The position numbers and the translations under genes were made by a program. From NCBI GenBank assembly GCA_000987045.1, contig LAKY01000054.1, forward strand, positions 1-64,000: a DNA stretch of 64,000 nt. The letters run 5' to 3'. This DNA is from Clostridiales bacterium PH28_bin88 (GTDB taxonomy: Bacteria > Bacillota > PH28-bin88). The notes under the pieces are model-generated. The model worked only from the letters and a program-made list of their open reading frames with translations, did not search any database and was not told the origin of the DNA. Positions 44,663 through 54,461 of the stretch are shown here, one piece after another. Every line of letters begins with the position of its first letter. Within the stretch, counting starts at the first letter, position 1.

Positions 44663-45805
44663 ATGCTGAAGCGTGAAGGAGATGTAAGGATCCCTTCCGG
44701 GTGTGCCATCAGCGGCATCATGAACCGCAAGGGCCGTGTTTTTTCCGGGGAGGACATCATCAAGTCTATCGCTCTCATGCGGGACCGGTCCAACGGCCTG
44801 GGCGGGGGGTTTGCCGCTTACGGCATCTACCCCGAGTTTAAGGACCATTACGCTTTTCACCTGTTTTATGACGACACGAGGGCCAAGGAGGAGACAGAGC
44901 GATTCTTGAACCACCACTTTAACGTGGAGATGGGAGGACAGATTCCCACCCGGAAGGTGGCTTCCGTAACCGATCCCCCCATTATCTGGCGGTACTTTGT
45001 CAAGCCCAAGCTGGAGCAGCTCATTAAGTTGGAGATACCGGACAATGAATATGTGGTCAAGTGCGTGATGAACATCAACAGCAGGATTGACGGGGCCTAC
45101 GTCTTCTCCAGCGGGAAAAACATGGGAGCCTTTAAGGGAGTGGGTTATCCGGAGGAACTGGGCGAGTTTTACCGGCTGGACGAGTACCGGGGTTATATCT
45201 GGACCGCTCACGGCAGGTTTCCGACCAATACCCCCGGCTGGTGGGGCGGAGCACACCCATTTACTCTTTTGGACTGGTCGGTAGTGCATAATGGCGAGAT
45301 TTCGTCCTACGGCGCCAACCGGCGGTACCTGGAGATGTTCGGGTATAAATGTACCTTGCAGACGGACACAGAGGCCATCACATACATCTTCGACCTGCTG
45401 CTTCGCAGGCACGGGGTACCGCTGGAGGTGGCAGTGGCGGCGGTAGCCGCGCCTTTCTGGGCCGATATTCGCCGGATGGATCAGGAGAAAAAAGAGCTGG
45501 CCACGGCCATCCGGACGGTTTACAGCAGCCTTCTGGTGAACGGGCCCTTTTCTATCGTTTTGGGGTCCAGCAACGGAATTATTGCCCTAAACGACCGGAT
45601 CAAGCTGCGGCCGCTGACAGCGGCAACCAAAGGGGACTTTCTATACGTGGCCAGTGAGGAATCCGCCATCCGGGAAATCTGCTCCCGGCCGGAGCGTGTC
45701 TGGACTCCCAGGGGCGGCGAGCCGGTTATTGGATTACTGGAAAGGGCCGAGGCTGTATACAGGCCATCGGAGGGGCCGCTCATGATGATTGCCGGCCAGC
45801 AGTAA
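44663..45805 (+). CDS. Glutamate synthase amidotransferase subunit (GltB domain 1, class II GATase)
   Basis: This 380-residue protein is the stand-alone glutaminase part of an archaeal-type split glutamate synthase. Class II features include GCAISGIMNRKG, TAHGRFPTNTPGWWGGAHPF and VHNGEISSYG with the Asn/Gly pair. The candidate nucleophile Cys is at about residue 13 rather than residue 2, so a short propeptide must be removed if it is active. ATG 44663 follows AGGAGGG. It heads a five-gene operon. Confidence 0.85.
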   Translation: MLKREGDVRIPSGCAISGIMNRKGRVFSGEDIIKSIALMRDRSNGLGGGFAAYGIYPEFKDHYAFHLFYDDTRAKEETERFLNHHFNVEMGGQIPTRKVASVTDPPIIWRYFVKPKLEQLIKLEIPDNEYVVKCVMNINSRIDGAYVFSSGKNMGAFKGVGYPEELGEFYRLDEYRGYIWTAHGRFPTNTPGWWGGAHPFTLLDWSVVHNGEISSYGANRRYLEMFGYKCTLQTDTEAITYIFDLLLRRHGVPLEVAVAAVAAPFWADIRRMDQEKKELATAIRTVYSSLLVNGPFSIVLGSSNGIIALNDRIKLRPLTAATKGDFLYVASEESAIREICSRPERVWTPRGGEPVIGLLERAEAVYRPSEGPLMMIAGQQ

Positions 45806-45834
45806 GGCCGGTTTTGGGAAGGGGTAGACAAGCT

Positions 45835-47337
45835 ATGGGTCTAAGCTTAGCCACACCAGCATTTATGGTAGAACGCAACCGCGATCGATGCATAGACTGC
45901 CAGGTGTGTGTGCGCCAGTGTGCCAACGAGGTTCATTACTACGATATAGAAGAAGAGCGGGTATATTCCGACGAGATGCAGTGTGTCAACTGTCACCGGT
46001 GCGTGGTGATGTGCCCGACCAGGGCGCTGACGGTGCGCCGGTTCCCGCTGGAGTTCCGGGCCAACGCCAACTGGACGGAGGAGGCGATCAAGTCCATCTA
46101 CGTGCAGGCGGAGACCGGCGGGATCCTGTTAACGGGTATGGGCAATGACCGGCCTTATCCCATCTACTGGGACCACATGTTGATTAACGCCAGCCAGGTA
46201 ACCAACCCGTCCATCGACCCCCTGCGGGAGCCCATGGAGTTAAAGACCTTCCTGGGCCGTAAGCCCGAGACGCTGCAAGTAAAAGATGGAAAACTCATGC
46301 AGCAACTACCGCCCCAGTTGGAATTGGAAGTGCCGATCATGTTTTCCGCCATGTCCTTCGGCTCCATTAGCCTCAATGCCATCAAGTCCCTGGCACGGGC
46401 AGCCCGGGAAGAGGGGACTTACTACAATACCGGCGAGGGCGGTTTACACAAAGACCTGTACCAGTACGGCGCTAACACCATCGTGCAGGTGGCATCCGGC
46501 AGGTTCGGGGTGCACCCGGAGTACCTGCGGGCCGGGGCGGCTATTGAGATCAAGATCGGCCAGGGGGCCAAGCCGGGGATCGGCGGTCACCTGCCCGGCG
46601 AAAAGGTGGGGAGAGATGTATCTGAAACCCGCATGATCCCAGAAGGGACGGACGCCCTGTCCCCGGCACCCCACCACGACATCTATTCAATTGAGGACCT
46701 TCGTCAATTGATTTATTCTCTCAAAGAGGCCACTGACTATGAAAAACCCGTATCCGTGAAGATCGCGGCGGTGCACAACGTGGCAGCCATCGCTTCCGGC
46801 ATTGCCCGGGCGGGGGCGGACATCATCGCCATTGACGGGTACCGGGGAGGTACCGGGGCCACGCCGTTACGTACCAGGGATCACGTGGGGATACCCATCG
46901 AATTTGCCCTGGCGGCGGTGGACACGCGTCTCAGGGAAGAAGGGATCCGGAACCAGGTATCTCTTGTGGTTGCCGGAAGTGTCAGGAACAGCGCCGACGT
47001 CATTAAGGCCATCGCCTTGGGGGCGGATGCGGTGTACATCGCGAGTTCTGCCCTGATTGCCCTGGGGTGCCACATGTGCCAGAAGTGCTATACCGGGAAG
47101 TGTAACTGGGGAATCGCTACCCAGGACCCGCAACTGGTGAAACGCCTGAACCCTGATATTGGGGCCAGGAGGGCGGCCAACCTGCTCCGGGCATGGAAGC
47201 ACGAGATCAAGGAAATGCTTGGCGGGATGGGCATCAACGCCCTGGAGAGCCTGCGGGGCAACCGCCTGATGCTCCGGGGAATTGGCCTGACTGACCGTGA
47301 ATTGGAGATCCTGGGCATCCTGCCCGCCGGGGAATAG
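45835..47337 (+). CDS. Glutamate synthase FMN/FeS subunit (GltB domain 2 with 2[4Fe-4S])
   Basis: An N-terminal ferredoxin domain (CIDCQVCVRQC and CVNCHRCVVMCP) precedes the FMN-binding synthase barrel (residues about 150-480) with GYRGGTGATPLRTRDHVG. CHMCQKCYTGKC near the end supplies the 3Fe-4S cluster ligands. It condenses ammonia with 2-oxoglutarate to glutamate. ATG 45835 is chosen from GGAAGGGG nine bases upstream. Confidence 0.9.
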   Translation: MGLSLATPAFMVERNRDRCIDCQVCVRQCANEVHYYDIEEERVYSDEMQCVNCHRCVVMCPTRALTVRRFPLEFRANANWTEEAIKSIYVQAETGGILLTGMGNDRPYPIYWDHMLINASQVTNPSIDPLREPMELKTFLGRKPETLQVKDGKLMQQLPPQLELEVPIMFSAMSFGSISLNAIKSLARAAREEGTYYNTGEGGLHKDLYQYGANTIVQVASGRFGVHPEYLRAGAAIEIKIGQGAKPGIGGHLPGEKVGRDVSETRMIPEGTDALSPAPHHDIYSIEDLRQLIYSLKEATDYEKPVSVKIAAVHNVAAIASGIARAGADIIAIDGYRGGTGATPLRTRDHVGIPIEFALAAVDTRLREEGIRNQVSLVVAGSVRNSADVIKAIALGADAVYIASSALIALGCHMCQKCYTGKCNWGIATQDPQLVKRLNPDIGARRAANLLRAWKHEIKEMLGGMGINALESLRGNRLMLRGIGLTDRELEILGILPAGE

Positions 47338-47348
47338 GGGGAAAGACA

Positions 47349-47813
47349 ATGAAGCGAGTTTACGCCAGGGAGGAGTACTGCGTGGGCTGCAGGCTGTGCG
47401 AGGTGCACTGCGTGGTGGCTCATTCCCGCTACAAAGACATCGTGAAAGCGTTTAAAAAGGACAACCACCGTCCTTTGCCCCGGATTTTTGTCGAAGAAAA
47501 CAGGCCTGTATCCTTTGCCCTGCAGTGCCGTCATTGTGAAGAAGCTCATTGTACCAAGGCATGCATCACCGGGGCGATGCAAAAAGACCCTGTTACCGGT
47601 GTGGTCATTTGCGACGAATCCCGGTGTGTCGGGTGCTGGACATGTATCCTGGCCTGTCCTTTCGGGGCCATCGCCCGGGACGAACGGGGTAAAAAGGTGG
47701 CCTCCAAGTGCGACTTGTGTAGCGGGAGCGGTGACATCCCCGCTTGTGTTAAAAACTGTCCCAATGAAGCACTGGTATTCGTGGAATCAAACCCGGAGCC
47801 GAAAGTGGTATAG
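47349..47813 (+). CDS. 4Fe-4S ferredoxin-type electron-transfer subunit
   Basis: A 154-residue polyferredoxin of the HycB/CooF kind with four Cys clusters: CVGCRLCEVHC, CRHCEEAHCTKAC, CVGCWTCILAC and CDLCSGSGDIPACVKNC. It probably carries electrons between the FAD oxidoreductase and the FeS-FMN synthase subunit of the glutamate synthase. ATG 47349 follows GGGGGAAAG; the genes on each side are within 20 bases. Confidence 0.9.
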   Translation: MKRVYAREEYCVGCRLCEVHCVVAHSRYKDIVKAFKKDNHRPLPRIFVEENRPVSFALQCRHCEEAHCTKACITGAMQKDPVTGVVICDESRCVGCWTCILACPFGAIARDERGKKVASKCDLCSGSGDIPACVKNCPNEALVFVESNPEPKVV

Positions 47814-47832
47814 GAACGGGGGGAAGCAAGCA

Positions 47833-49098
47833 ATGCGTTATGTAATTATCGGTAATTCAGCGGCAGCAGTCGGGGCGGTGGAGGGGATCCGCCGGGTGGA
47901 TGAGGAAAACCCCATCACCCTTATTTCCGACGAACCGTATCACACCTACTCTCGCCCCCTGATTTCTTACTACCTGGCCGGCAAGGTCACAGAGGGGCAG
48001 ATGTTGTACCGCCAGCAGGATTTTTATGAAAAGAATAAGGTTGAGGCCATGTTGGGCCGAAGGGCTGCCGGAATTGACGTGGAAGGCAGGGAGGTGCGGC
48101 TGGCTGACGGCTTTTGCGTACCTTATGACCGGTTGTTAATTGCTACCGGGGGTAAACCCTTCGTCCCGCCCCTGGAGGGTCTAGACAAGGAAAATGTGTT
48201 TACCTTCCTCAAACTGGGCGACGTGAAAAAGATTAAGGAGGTTGCTGCCGCGGGTAGCCGGGTGGTGATTATCGGCGCGGGTCTGATCGGCCTGAAGGCG
48301 GCGGAAGCGCTGGCTCTGATGGATGTGGAAATAACGGTCGTGGAACTGGCCAACCGTGTGTTGAGTGCGATCCTGGATGAAGAGGCAGCGGGGATCGTCC
48401 AGGGCCAGATGGAAACCCGGGGCATCAAGTTTGAAATGGAGACTACAGTGGAGAGGGTTTTGGGTGAAGAAAAAGTAACCGGTGCTGTCCTCAAGAATGG
48501 GAAACAAGTACCGTGTGACTTCCTGGTTGTCGCTATCGGCGTGGTTCCCAACACCGAGGTAGCCCAGGGTACTCCCATTAAAGTAAACCGCGGGATAGTG
48601 GTGGACGAGAGGATGCAAACCAGCGTCACCGGCATCTATGCCGCAGGCGATGTATCAGAGGGGTTTGATACGGTATACGGCGCTCACCGGGTGCTGCCCA
48701 TCCTGCCCAATGCCTACCGGCAGGGGGAGACTGCCGGAATGAACATGGCAGGTTCGGCTGCCTCTTATCCAGGGGGATTTGCCATGAACTCCATCGGTTT
48801 TTTTGGCCTGCCCATGACCACAGCGGGAATCATCAAACCGGAAACCCCCGGATTTGAGGTCCTTGTAAATAGCGAGCCGGAAAATCAGTCCTATAAAAAG
48901 GTCGTGCTTAAGGACAACATGGTAGTAGGGTTTATTTCACTGAATAAGATTGACCGGTCCGGTATACTGACCGGCCTGATCCGGGACCGGGTTGATGTGG
49001 AAAGGTTTAAGAACTACCTGGTGGCTGATGACTTCGGGTACCTCCACTTTCCGCCTGAACTGCGTAAGGCCAGGCTGCTGGAAGGGGGGCTTGCCTGA
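47833..49098 (+). CDS. FAD-dependent NAD(P)H oxidoreductase of the glutamate synthase operon
   Basis: A 421-residue pyridine nucleotide-disulphide oxidoreductase-like flavoprotein (NirB/rubredoxin-reductase type). The FAD site GNSAAAVGAVEG lies at residues 7-18, the NAD(P)H site GAGLIGLKAAEAL near residue 150, and the second FAD motif GIYAAGDV near residue 272. It likely supplies electrons from NAD(P)H to the ferredoxin. ATG 47833 with GGGGGAAG upstream is chosen; a longer open frame upstream only overlaps the ferredoxin gene. Its stop overlaps the next start. Confidence 0.85.
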   Translation: MRYVIIGNSAAAVGAVEGIRRVDEENPITLISDEPYHTYSRPLISYYLAGKVTEGQMLYRQQDFYEKNKVEAMLGRRAAGIDVEGREVRLADGFCVPYDRLLIATGGKPFVPPLEGLDKENVFTFLKLGDVKKIKEVAAAGSRVVIIGAGLIGLKAAEALALMDVEITVVELANRVLSAILDEEAAGIVQGQMETRGIKFEMETTVERVLGEEKVTGAVLKNGKQVPCDFLVVAIGVVPNTEVAQGTPIKVNRGIVVDERMQTSVTGIYAAGDVSEGFDTVYGAHRVLPILPNAYRQGETAGMNMAGSAASYPGGFAMNSIGFFGLPMTTAGIIKPETPGFEVLVNSEPENQSYKKVVLKDNMVVGFISLNKIDRSGILTGLIRDRVDVERFKNYLVADDFGYLHFPPELRKARLLEGGLA

Positions 49099-49838
49099 TG
49101 GTCACTATCGATGCCAGAGGGGTATACTATGCGGACCTGAATAAGCTGGTGAAGCAGGCCCTGGCCGACGGGGCACAGGAGATAATCTTGAAAAATGTTA
49201 ACGGCCAGCGGTATATCGGAGATGGCCTGCAGGGTGAACAAAAAATCACCATTGAAGGCGTTCCCGGGAATGACCTGGCGGCATACATGGACGGCCTGGA
49301 ACTGGCGGTTAAAGGAAACGCCCAGGACGGTGTGGCCAATACCATGAACAGCGGTACCGTGATCATCCACGGGGATGCCGGAGATACGGCAGGATATGCC
49401 ATGCGCGGCGGCGAAATATTTATTAAAGGTAGTGTCGGGTACCGGGTAGGCATTCACATGAAGGAGTACTTGGATAAAGTTCCGGTGATCGTGGTCGGTG
49501 GTAAGGCTGGCGATTTCTTCGGTGAGTATATGGCTGGAGGAATCCTCATCCTGCTAGGACTGGGCCTGGAGGACGAGCAGGACATCGTAGGCAACTACTG
49601 CGGCACGGGTATGCACGGCGGTGTCATGTTTATCCGCGGCCAAGTGGCTGAATACCAGTTGGGCAAGGAAGTCAAGGTAGTAGAACTGACGGAGGAAGAC
49701 CGTAACCTGGTTGAGGGTTATGTCCGGCGATTCGCGGGTTACTTTAAAATGGACGCCGGTGCGATCTTGGAGGTACCGTTCCGGAAACTCATCCCGTACA
49801 ACAAACGCCCCTACGGTAACCTGTACGCCAAATCCTGA
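49098..49838 (+). CDS. Glutamate synthase GXGXG subunit (GltB domain 3)
   Basis: A 246-residue right-handed beta-helix protein of the GXGXG family, which in fused GltB forms the C-terminal structural domain. Repeats such as NTMNSGTVIIHGDAGDTAGY and GGEIFIKGSVGYRVG are visible. Its ATG overlaps the TGA of the oxidoreductase gene, showing tight coupling. It completes the split glutamate synthase. Confidence 0.9.
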   Translation: MVTIDARGVYYADLNKLVKQALADGAQEIILKNVNGQRYIGDGLQGEQKITIEGVPGNDLAAYMDGLELAVKGNAQDGVANTMNSGTVIIHGDAGDTAGYAMRGGEIFIKGSVGYRVGIHMKEYLDKVPVIVVGGKAGDFFGEYMAGGILILLGLGLEDEQDIVGNYCGTGMHGGVMFIRGQVAEYQLGKEVKVVELTEEDRNLVEGYVRRFAGYFKMDAGAILEVPFRKLIPYNKRPYGNLYAKS

Positions 49839-49853
49839 TAAACGTCTACCATC

Positions 49854-49910
49854 CTCCTATCACATAAAGATAGGAGTCAAGCCGGGGCCATAGTTGCCCC
49901 GGCCTTTTTT
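49854..49910 (+). terminator. Double-hairpin terminator of the glutamate synthase operon
   Basis: A first hairpin, CTCCTATC/GATAGGAG (49854-49876), is followed by GCCGGGGC/GCCCCGGC (49881-49903) and a run CTTTTTT. The second hairpin is a strong intrinsic terminator. Confidence 0.9.
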
Positions 49911-49991
49911 CGGCACTTACAGATTGAAGATTACCTGCTGCAAGTGATAAAATAAATCAGATACGAGAGAAATTAGAAGGGAGAGAGGTTC

Positions 49992-50864
49992 TTGTCACCT
50001 CATTTTCCGCCTTGGTTAAAAAAACGTTTTCCGGCTTCGGGGGATATTGCCGCCACCAGGGAAATACTAAAAAAAATGGGTCTAAATACCGTCTGCCAGA
50101 GCGCCCTTTGCCCAAACCTGGGTGAGTGTTTTGCCCGAAAAACCGCAACTTTCATGATCCTTGGCAACACCTGCACTCGCAACTGCCGCTTCTGTGCGGT
50201 GGAGGGCGGGGAGACCGTTCCGGTGGACCCGGAGGAACCATCTAGGATAGCCGAAGCGGTAGAAAAACTTGGCTTGCGCCATGCGGTCATCACCTCTGTA
50301 ACCAGGGACGACCTGCCGGACGGCGGGGCTGGCCATTTTGTTGCTTCCATCAAGGCGATCAGAACCCGTACCCCGCAGGTAGTGGTGGAGGTGCTCACCC
50401 CTGACTTTGCGGGAAAACACTCCTCCATCGATTTGGTGATTACCGCTCACCCAGACATCTACAACCACAACGTTGAAACGGTTCCGCGTCTTTACCCGCG
50501 GGTTCGGCCCCAGGCCGGTTACCTCCGCAGCCTCGCGCTACTAGAGCGGGTAAAGGTTAAAGACGAAACAATTTTCACCAAGTCCGGACTAATGGTCGGC
50601 CTGGGCGAATCTTTTGCCGAGGTAAGGGGTGTAATGCAAAACCTGCGGGATGCAGGGTGTGACATCATAACTATCGGACAATACCTGCGGCCTTCACCCG
50701 CCCACCTGGATGTGGTAGAATACGTGCCTCCGGAGGCTTTTGAAGACTACCGTGCGATGGGAGAGGAAATGGGATTCCTCCATGTGGCGGCAGGGCCTTT
50801 TGTTCGCAGCTCGTTTAACGCCCAGGAATTCTCCGACCAGCATATGAATCACGCATCTGGTTAA
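49992..50864 (+). CDS. lipA: Lipoyl synthase
   Basis: A radical SAM enzyme that inserts two sulphurs into octanoyl groups of lipoyl-dependent enzymes. Both clusters are seen: C35, C40, C46 of the auxiliary cluster and CTRNCRFC (C61, C65, C68) for the SAM cluster. The C-terminal RSSFNA motif, whose Ser binds the auxiliary cluster, is present. TTG 49992 follows GGGAGAGAGG. At 290 residues it is normal. No lipoyl-protein ligase or glycine cleavage gene is adjacent. Confidence 0.95.
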   Translation: MSPHFPPWLKKRFPASGDIAATREILKKMGLNTVCQSALCPNLGECFARKTATFMILGNTCTRNCRFCAVEGGETVPVDPEEPSRIAEAVEKLGLRHAVITSVTRDDLPDGGAGHFVASIKAIRTRTPQVVVEVLTPDFAGKHSSIDLVITAHPDIYNHNVETVPRLYPRVRPQAGYLRSLALLERVKVKDETIFTKSGLMVGLGESFAEVRGVMQNLRDAGCDIITIGQYLRPSPAHLDVVEYVPPEAFEDYRAMGEEMGFLHVAAGPFVRSSFNAQEFSDQHMNHASG

Positions 50865-50967
50865 TGGGGCACTTCCGGAAAGCAACCCTCGACCACCTAT
50901 TTTTGGCTTTTAACTGTCCCTTGACAATTGGACAGCATTAATGCATAATGTAAGTCGACGATAAAAC

Positions 50968-51042
50968 GGGCGCTTAGCTCAGAGGGAGAGCACCTCCTTG
51001 ACGCGGAGGGGGTCATAGGTTCAAGTCCTATAGCGCCCACCA
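50968..51042 (+). tRNA. tRNA-Val (GAC)
   Basis: Acceptor arms GGGCGCT (50968-50974) and AGCGCCC (51032-51038) pair, followed by encoded ACCA. The anticodon loop TTGACGC between CTCC and GGAG arms gives anticodon GAC, for valine. The T arm has GGTTCAAGTCC. Confidence 0.95.
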
Positions 51043-51260
51043 TTTAGAAAACCATGGTAGTGTCAGTCATCGACGACGGCACTACCTTTTATTTTGCTAC
51101 GAAGAGATCTACTTACTCCCCAGTAGTGTTCATTAAATTAATATGAAATAATATTGACAGTCTTATCCGGCATATGTCGGAATGGGCTCATTACAAGTTG
51201 ACAACGGTTTATAAAACAAGTAAATTTATCTTAACAGTTATGAAAAGAAGGTGAATAACC

Positions 51261-51752
51261 ATGGATACCATCGATTACAAAATTGTCAAGCGAATGATGG
51301 AGCAGGGAAGGATTACATGGGCCGAGCTTGGGGCTTTCCTTGGACTTTCAGCCCCTGCTGCAGCCGATCGAGTTCGACGGCTTGAAGAGTATGGTGTGAT
51401 CAAGGGGTATTCGGCTTTGGTCGATCCTGGTGCTGTCGGTTGTGGGCTTACCGCTTTCATAGCTGTCACTTTGGAGCGGCCGGAACACCGGGGTTCTTTT
51501 TTGCAAAGGATCCAGGAATTGACAGCGGTTCAGGAGTGCCACCACGTCGCTGGAGACGCTGATTATATCCTTAAAGTACGCTGTGCCCACATAAGTAATC
51601 TTGAAGTGATAGCGAGTGAATACATCAAGGGGCTGCCCGGTGTAATAAAAACACGGACGACAGTTGTGCTTTCCACTGTTAAGGAAACTACCGTTTTACC
51701 GTTATCGTTGGAAGACTCTTCCCCGCACCGTGGGGGTAGGGAGGATAAGTAG
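51261..51752 (+). CDS. Lrp/AsnC family transcriptional regulator
   Basis: A 163-residue regulator with an N-terminal AsnC-type helix-turn-helix (ITWAELGAFLGLSAPAAADRVRRLEEYGVI) and a C-terminal RAM amino acid-sensing domain. It is followed directly by an amino-acid exporter gene, a common pairing in which Lrp-type proteins activate export when an amino acid accumulates. Start ATG 51261 follows GAAGGTG. Confidence 0.9.
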   Translation: MDTIDYKIVKRMMEQGRITWAELGAFLGLSAPAAADRVRRLEEYGVIKGYSALVDPGAVGCGLTAFIAVTLERPEHRGSFLQRIQELTAVQECHHVAGDADYILKVRCAHISNLEVIASEYIKGLPGVIKTRTTVVLSTVKETTVLPLSLEDSSPHRGGREDK

Positions 51753-51798
51753 CAAAATCCGTATTGATGAGTGAGGCTTAAGAAAGGATTTGATAGTT

Positions 51799-52416
51799 GT
51801 GGAAGTCGGCTTCTTATTGCGAGGAATCGCCCTGGGTTTTTTGATCGCAGCGCCTGTCGGACCTGTTGGTATTTTGTGCATACGACGTGCGTTGGTTGAA
51901 GGGCGGTCTTACGGCTTTGTTTCGGGTTTAGGGGCTGCAACGGCCGATGCAGTTTACGGCTGTGTAGCGGGATTGGGACTAACTATTATTTCTAATTTCA
52001 TGATTAGCCATCAAATATGGCTCAGGCTGGCCGGAGGTCTCTTTCTCTGTTTTTTAGGCTTTACTACGCTCAAGTCCAGGCCGGCTAAAGAGGCAGCGCC
52101 AGTTAAAGGGAAAGGGCTTTTTGGCGCATATGTCTCAACATTTTTTGTAACCATCACAAACCCAATGACGATCCTTTCTTTTACGGCGATTTTTGCCGGG
52201 ATGGGTGTCGCCAGTACGGGAGGTAACTACGCCTCCGCGGGAGCGTTGATTGCTGGTGTGTTTTTGGGTTCTACATCATGGTGGCTTCTTTTGAGTAGCT
52301 TTGTCAGTTTGTTTCAAACTAAGTTCAATCTTCAGGGAATGAAGTGGGTAAATAAGATTTCGGGAATGACCATATTTGTGTTTGGTGTTATCGCGTTAAT
52401 GACAGTTCTTAAGTAA
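51799..52416 (+). CDS. LysE family amino acid exporter
   Basis: A 205-residue membrane protein with about six helices and the LysE/RhtB signature GFLIAAPVGPVGILCIRRAL at the N-terminus and NPMTILSF in helix 4. It exports lysine-like or other amino acids. GTG 51799 lies ten bases after AAAGGA; the upstream TTG 51790 is too close. It is probably co-regulated with the Lrp-type gene 46 bases upstream. Confidence 0.85.
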   Translation: MEVGFLLRGIALGFLIAAPVGPVGILCIRRALVEGRSYGFVSGLGAATADAVYGCVAGLGLTIISNFMISHQIWLRLAGGLFLCFLGFTTLKSRPAKEAAPVKGKGLFGAYVSTFFVTITNPMTILSFTAIFAGMGVASTGGNYASAGALIAGVFLGSTSWWLLLSSFVSLFQTKFNLQGMKWVNKISGMTIFVFGVIALMTVLK

Positions 52417-52646
52417 TCAAAACTTCTTGGCCTAGACTGAATTATAACTGATGCCCTTCCGCCCATTATGCCGTCAGCAAGTAGCAGGTTGACGAAGTTT
52501 TATTTTGTACCTAGAAGGAAACTGACATAACTTGAAGAAATAACCTTAAGAGTGTAGAAATTTAGGACATTAGACGACCATTGACTGTGCTGAGTATAGC
52601 TATTGCTACTTTCTAATTTCTCGGGACTTAGCCAGGAGGTACCCAG

Positions 52647-54215
52647 ATGGTGAGAATCAGCAACACGGGAATTGATATTTTGGGCTACATCCCCTGGGGC
52701 ACACACATCTGTCACTTTTATCAGGCCAAAGAAGATTTGGTTGATATTTTGGTACCGTATTTCAAGGCGGGACTGGAAAACAATGAATTCTGCTTATGGG
52801 TTACCTCAGAAGACTTTGGCGAAGAACAAGTTAAATTCTCAATGAAAGAAGCGATTCCTAACCTTGATAGGTATTTAAGAAAAGGACAAATGGAGGTTGT
52901 TCCGCATACCGAATGGTATTTCAAAGATGGTGCTTTTGAACCGGAAAAAACCCTTACTGCGTGGATCAATAAGCTTAATCAAGTTTTGAACAAGGGTTAC
53001 AGCGGCATCAGGGTAACTTCCAGCTTGGCATCGATTGGAAGCAATTGGAACAACATCTCCGGCTTTGAAGAAAGAATTAACGATATCATCGGTAAATACC
53101 GGATGACCATGGTTTGCACGTATTCCCTTGTTAAATGTGGGGCATTCGAAGTCATCGATGTGGTCCGGAACCATGAGTTTGCTCTTATTAAACGGGGAAA
53201 TGAGTGGGAGCTGATAGAAAGCTCAGGGGTCAGGCCGGTAGAGGAAGTAGTTGCGAAGTCACGTGATTTCTACCTTAAATTCTTTGATGAATACTCCTTT
53301 CCGGTCTGGCGCGCCGGTATTGATGGAAAGCCTGATTACGTTAACAAAAGCTGGCTGAGCTTTACAGGAAGTATGGCTGGTCAAGAGATAGGAGATGACT
53401 GCACAGAGTGGATCCATCCCGAAGACCGGAACCAGTACACGAAAACCTACCTGGATGCGTTTAAGGCTCGCAAGCCCTATGAAACAGAATACCGTCTTCG
53501 CCGTTATGATGGGGAATACCGCTGGATGATGGAGTTTGGAAGGCCGATCAGCGACCTCTACGGACGATTTGCCGGCTACATTGGCACATGTTGTGATATC
53601 ACCGAGTGCAATACTCGAAATGGGAACGGCGACGATATGGTTACTGTTGAGGTTGGGCCGGATGTGGCCGAACAGAAACAGGTGGAAGACGCGCTGCACC
53701 AGTTAGAGGAGCGGTTCAGGATCGCAGCTGAAAGTGCCAGCGACTTGATTTATGAATGGGACCTCTCAAGCGATACGTTGGAGTGGTTCGGAAATATTGA
53801 TGAAAGACTGGGATATGCTTCAGGTGAGTTCCCGAGAACGTTAGACGCATGGAAAAAAATAATCCACCCCGCCGACTACAACCGTGTGATGGCTGCGATG
53901 GAGAGGCACCTCAAGACACAGGAACCGTTTTTTGAGGAGTACCGTGTAAAGCGAAAAGATGGAACCTTTCTTCACTGGAAGGTTCGCGGCACCGCTATCA
54001 GGGATGAGCAAGGCAACCCTTATAAATGGATAGGGGTTAACACGGACCTCAGTGAACTCAAGTTCGTAGAAGAGGAATTGAAGAAAGAACGAGACTTCAT
54101 CTCCGCGATATTTCACACGGCTGGCCCTCTGGTAGTAGTCCGGCCGTCTGTTGGTGAAAAGCCTGCGTCTGCCATACCCGCGAGTAAAAAACTGGTTACC
54201 GGCTGGAAGAGATAA
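52647..54215 (+). CDS. MEDS/PAS domain sensor protein, apparently truncated
   Basis: The N-terminal domain (residues about 10-190) matches the MEDS/DcmR sensory domain: ILGYIPWGTHICHFYQ and the later VCTYSLVKC. Two PAS domains with PAC motifs follow (residues about 215-320 and 355-460), and a third appears to begin (ERDFISAIFHTAG) before the stop at residue 522. No kinase, GGDEF, AAA or DNA-binding output domain is present, so the protein may have lost its C-terminus, though no downstream remnant is obvious. ATG 52647 follows AGGAGG. Ligand and partner are unknown. Confidence 0.75.
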   Translation: MVRISNTGIDILGYIPWGTHICHFYQAKEDLVDILVPYFKAGLENNEFCLWVTSEDFGEEQVKFSMKEAIPNLDRYLRKGQMEVVPHTEWYFKDGAFEPEKTLTAWINKLNQVLNKGYSGIRVTSSLASIGSNWNNISGFEERINDIIGKYRMTMVCTYSLVKCGAFEVIDVVRNHEFALIKRGNEWELIESSGVRPVEEVVAKSRDFYLKFFDEYSFPVWRAGIDGKPDYVNKSWLSFTGSMAGQEIGDDCTEWIHPEDRNQYTKTYLDAFKARKPYETEYRLRRYDGEYRWMMEFGRPISDLYGRFAGYIGTCCDITECNTRNGNGDDMVTVEVGPDVAEQKQVEDALHQLEERFRIAAESASDLIYEWDLSSDTLEWFGNIDERLGYASGEFPRTLDAWKKIIHPADYNRVMAAMERHLKTQEPFFEEYRVKRKDGTFLHWKVRGTAIRDEQGNPYKWIGVNTDLSELKFVEEELKKERDFISAIFHTAGPLVVVRPSVGEKPASAIPASKKLVTGWKR

Positions 54216-54327
54216 GGAACAGGCCTGTCCGAAAACTGCTTAGCATAAGCTATTATTTTCCTAAAGTTTTATTTTATGATAGCGAAACTTGTTGCAGGAA
54301 AATAGCACCATACTGTAGAAATGTCAC

Positions 54328-54357
54328 ATCGCGAAGGGTCAAATGTCCTTTCGCGAT
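54328..54357 (+). terminator. Hairpin between sensor and cytochrome genes
   Basis: ATCGCGAAGG (54328-54337) pairs with CCTTTCGCGAT (54347-54357) with one bulged base, followed by AATTGTTGTTT. It may terminate the sensor transcript. A smaller GGGTC/GACCC hairpin follows near 54369-54382. Confidence 0.5.
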
Positions 54358-54461
54358 AATTGTTGTTTGGGTCAATAGACCCGGAAACCAAGGGGAGGAG
54401 GTGAAGAAAGTTGAGCGAGAGGCCCATGCAACAATACTGCAGTAAAAGGGAGGTTTCTTGT

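Noticed and set aside
47488..47832. N-terminal extension of the FAD oxidoreductase by 115 codons
   Set aside because: The extension is out-of-frame ferredoxin sequence; ATG 47833 has a ribosome site and starts directly with the FAD-binding motif.
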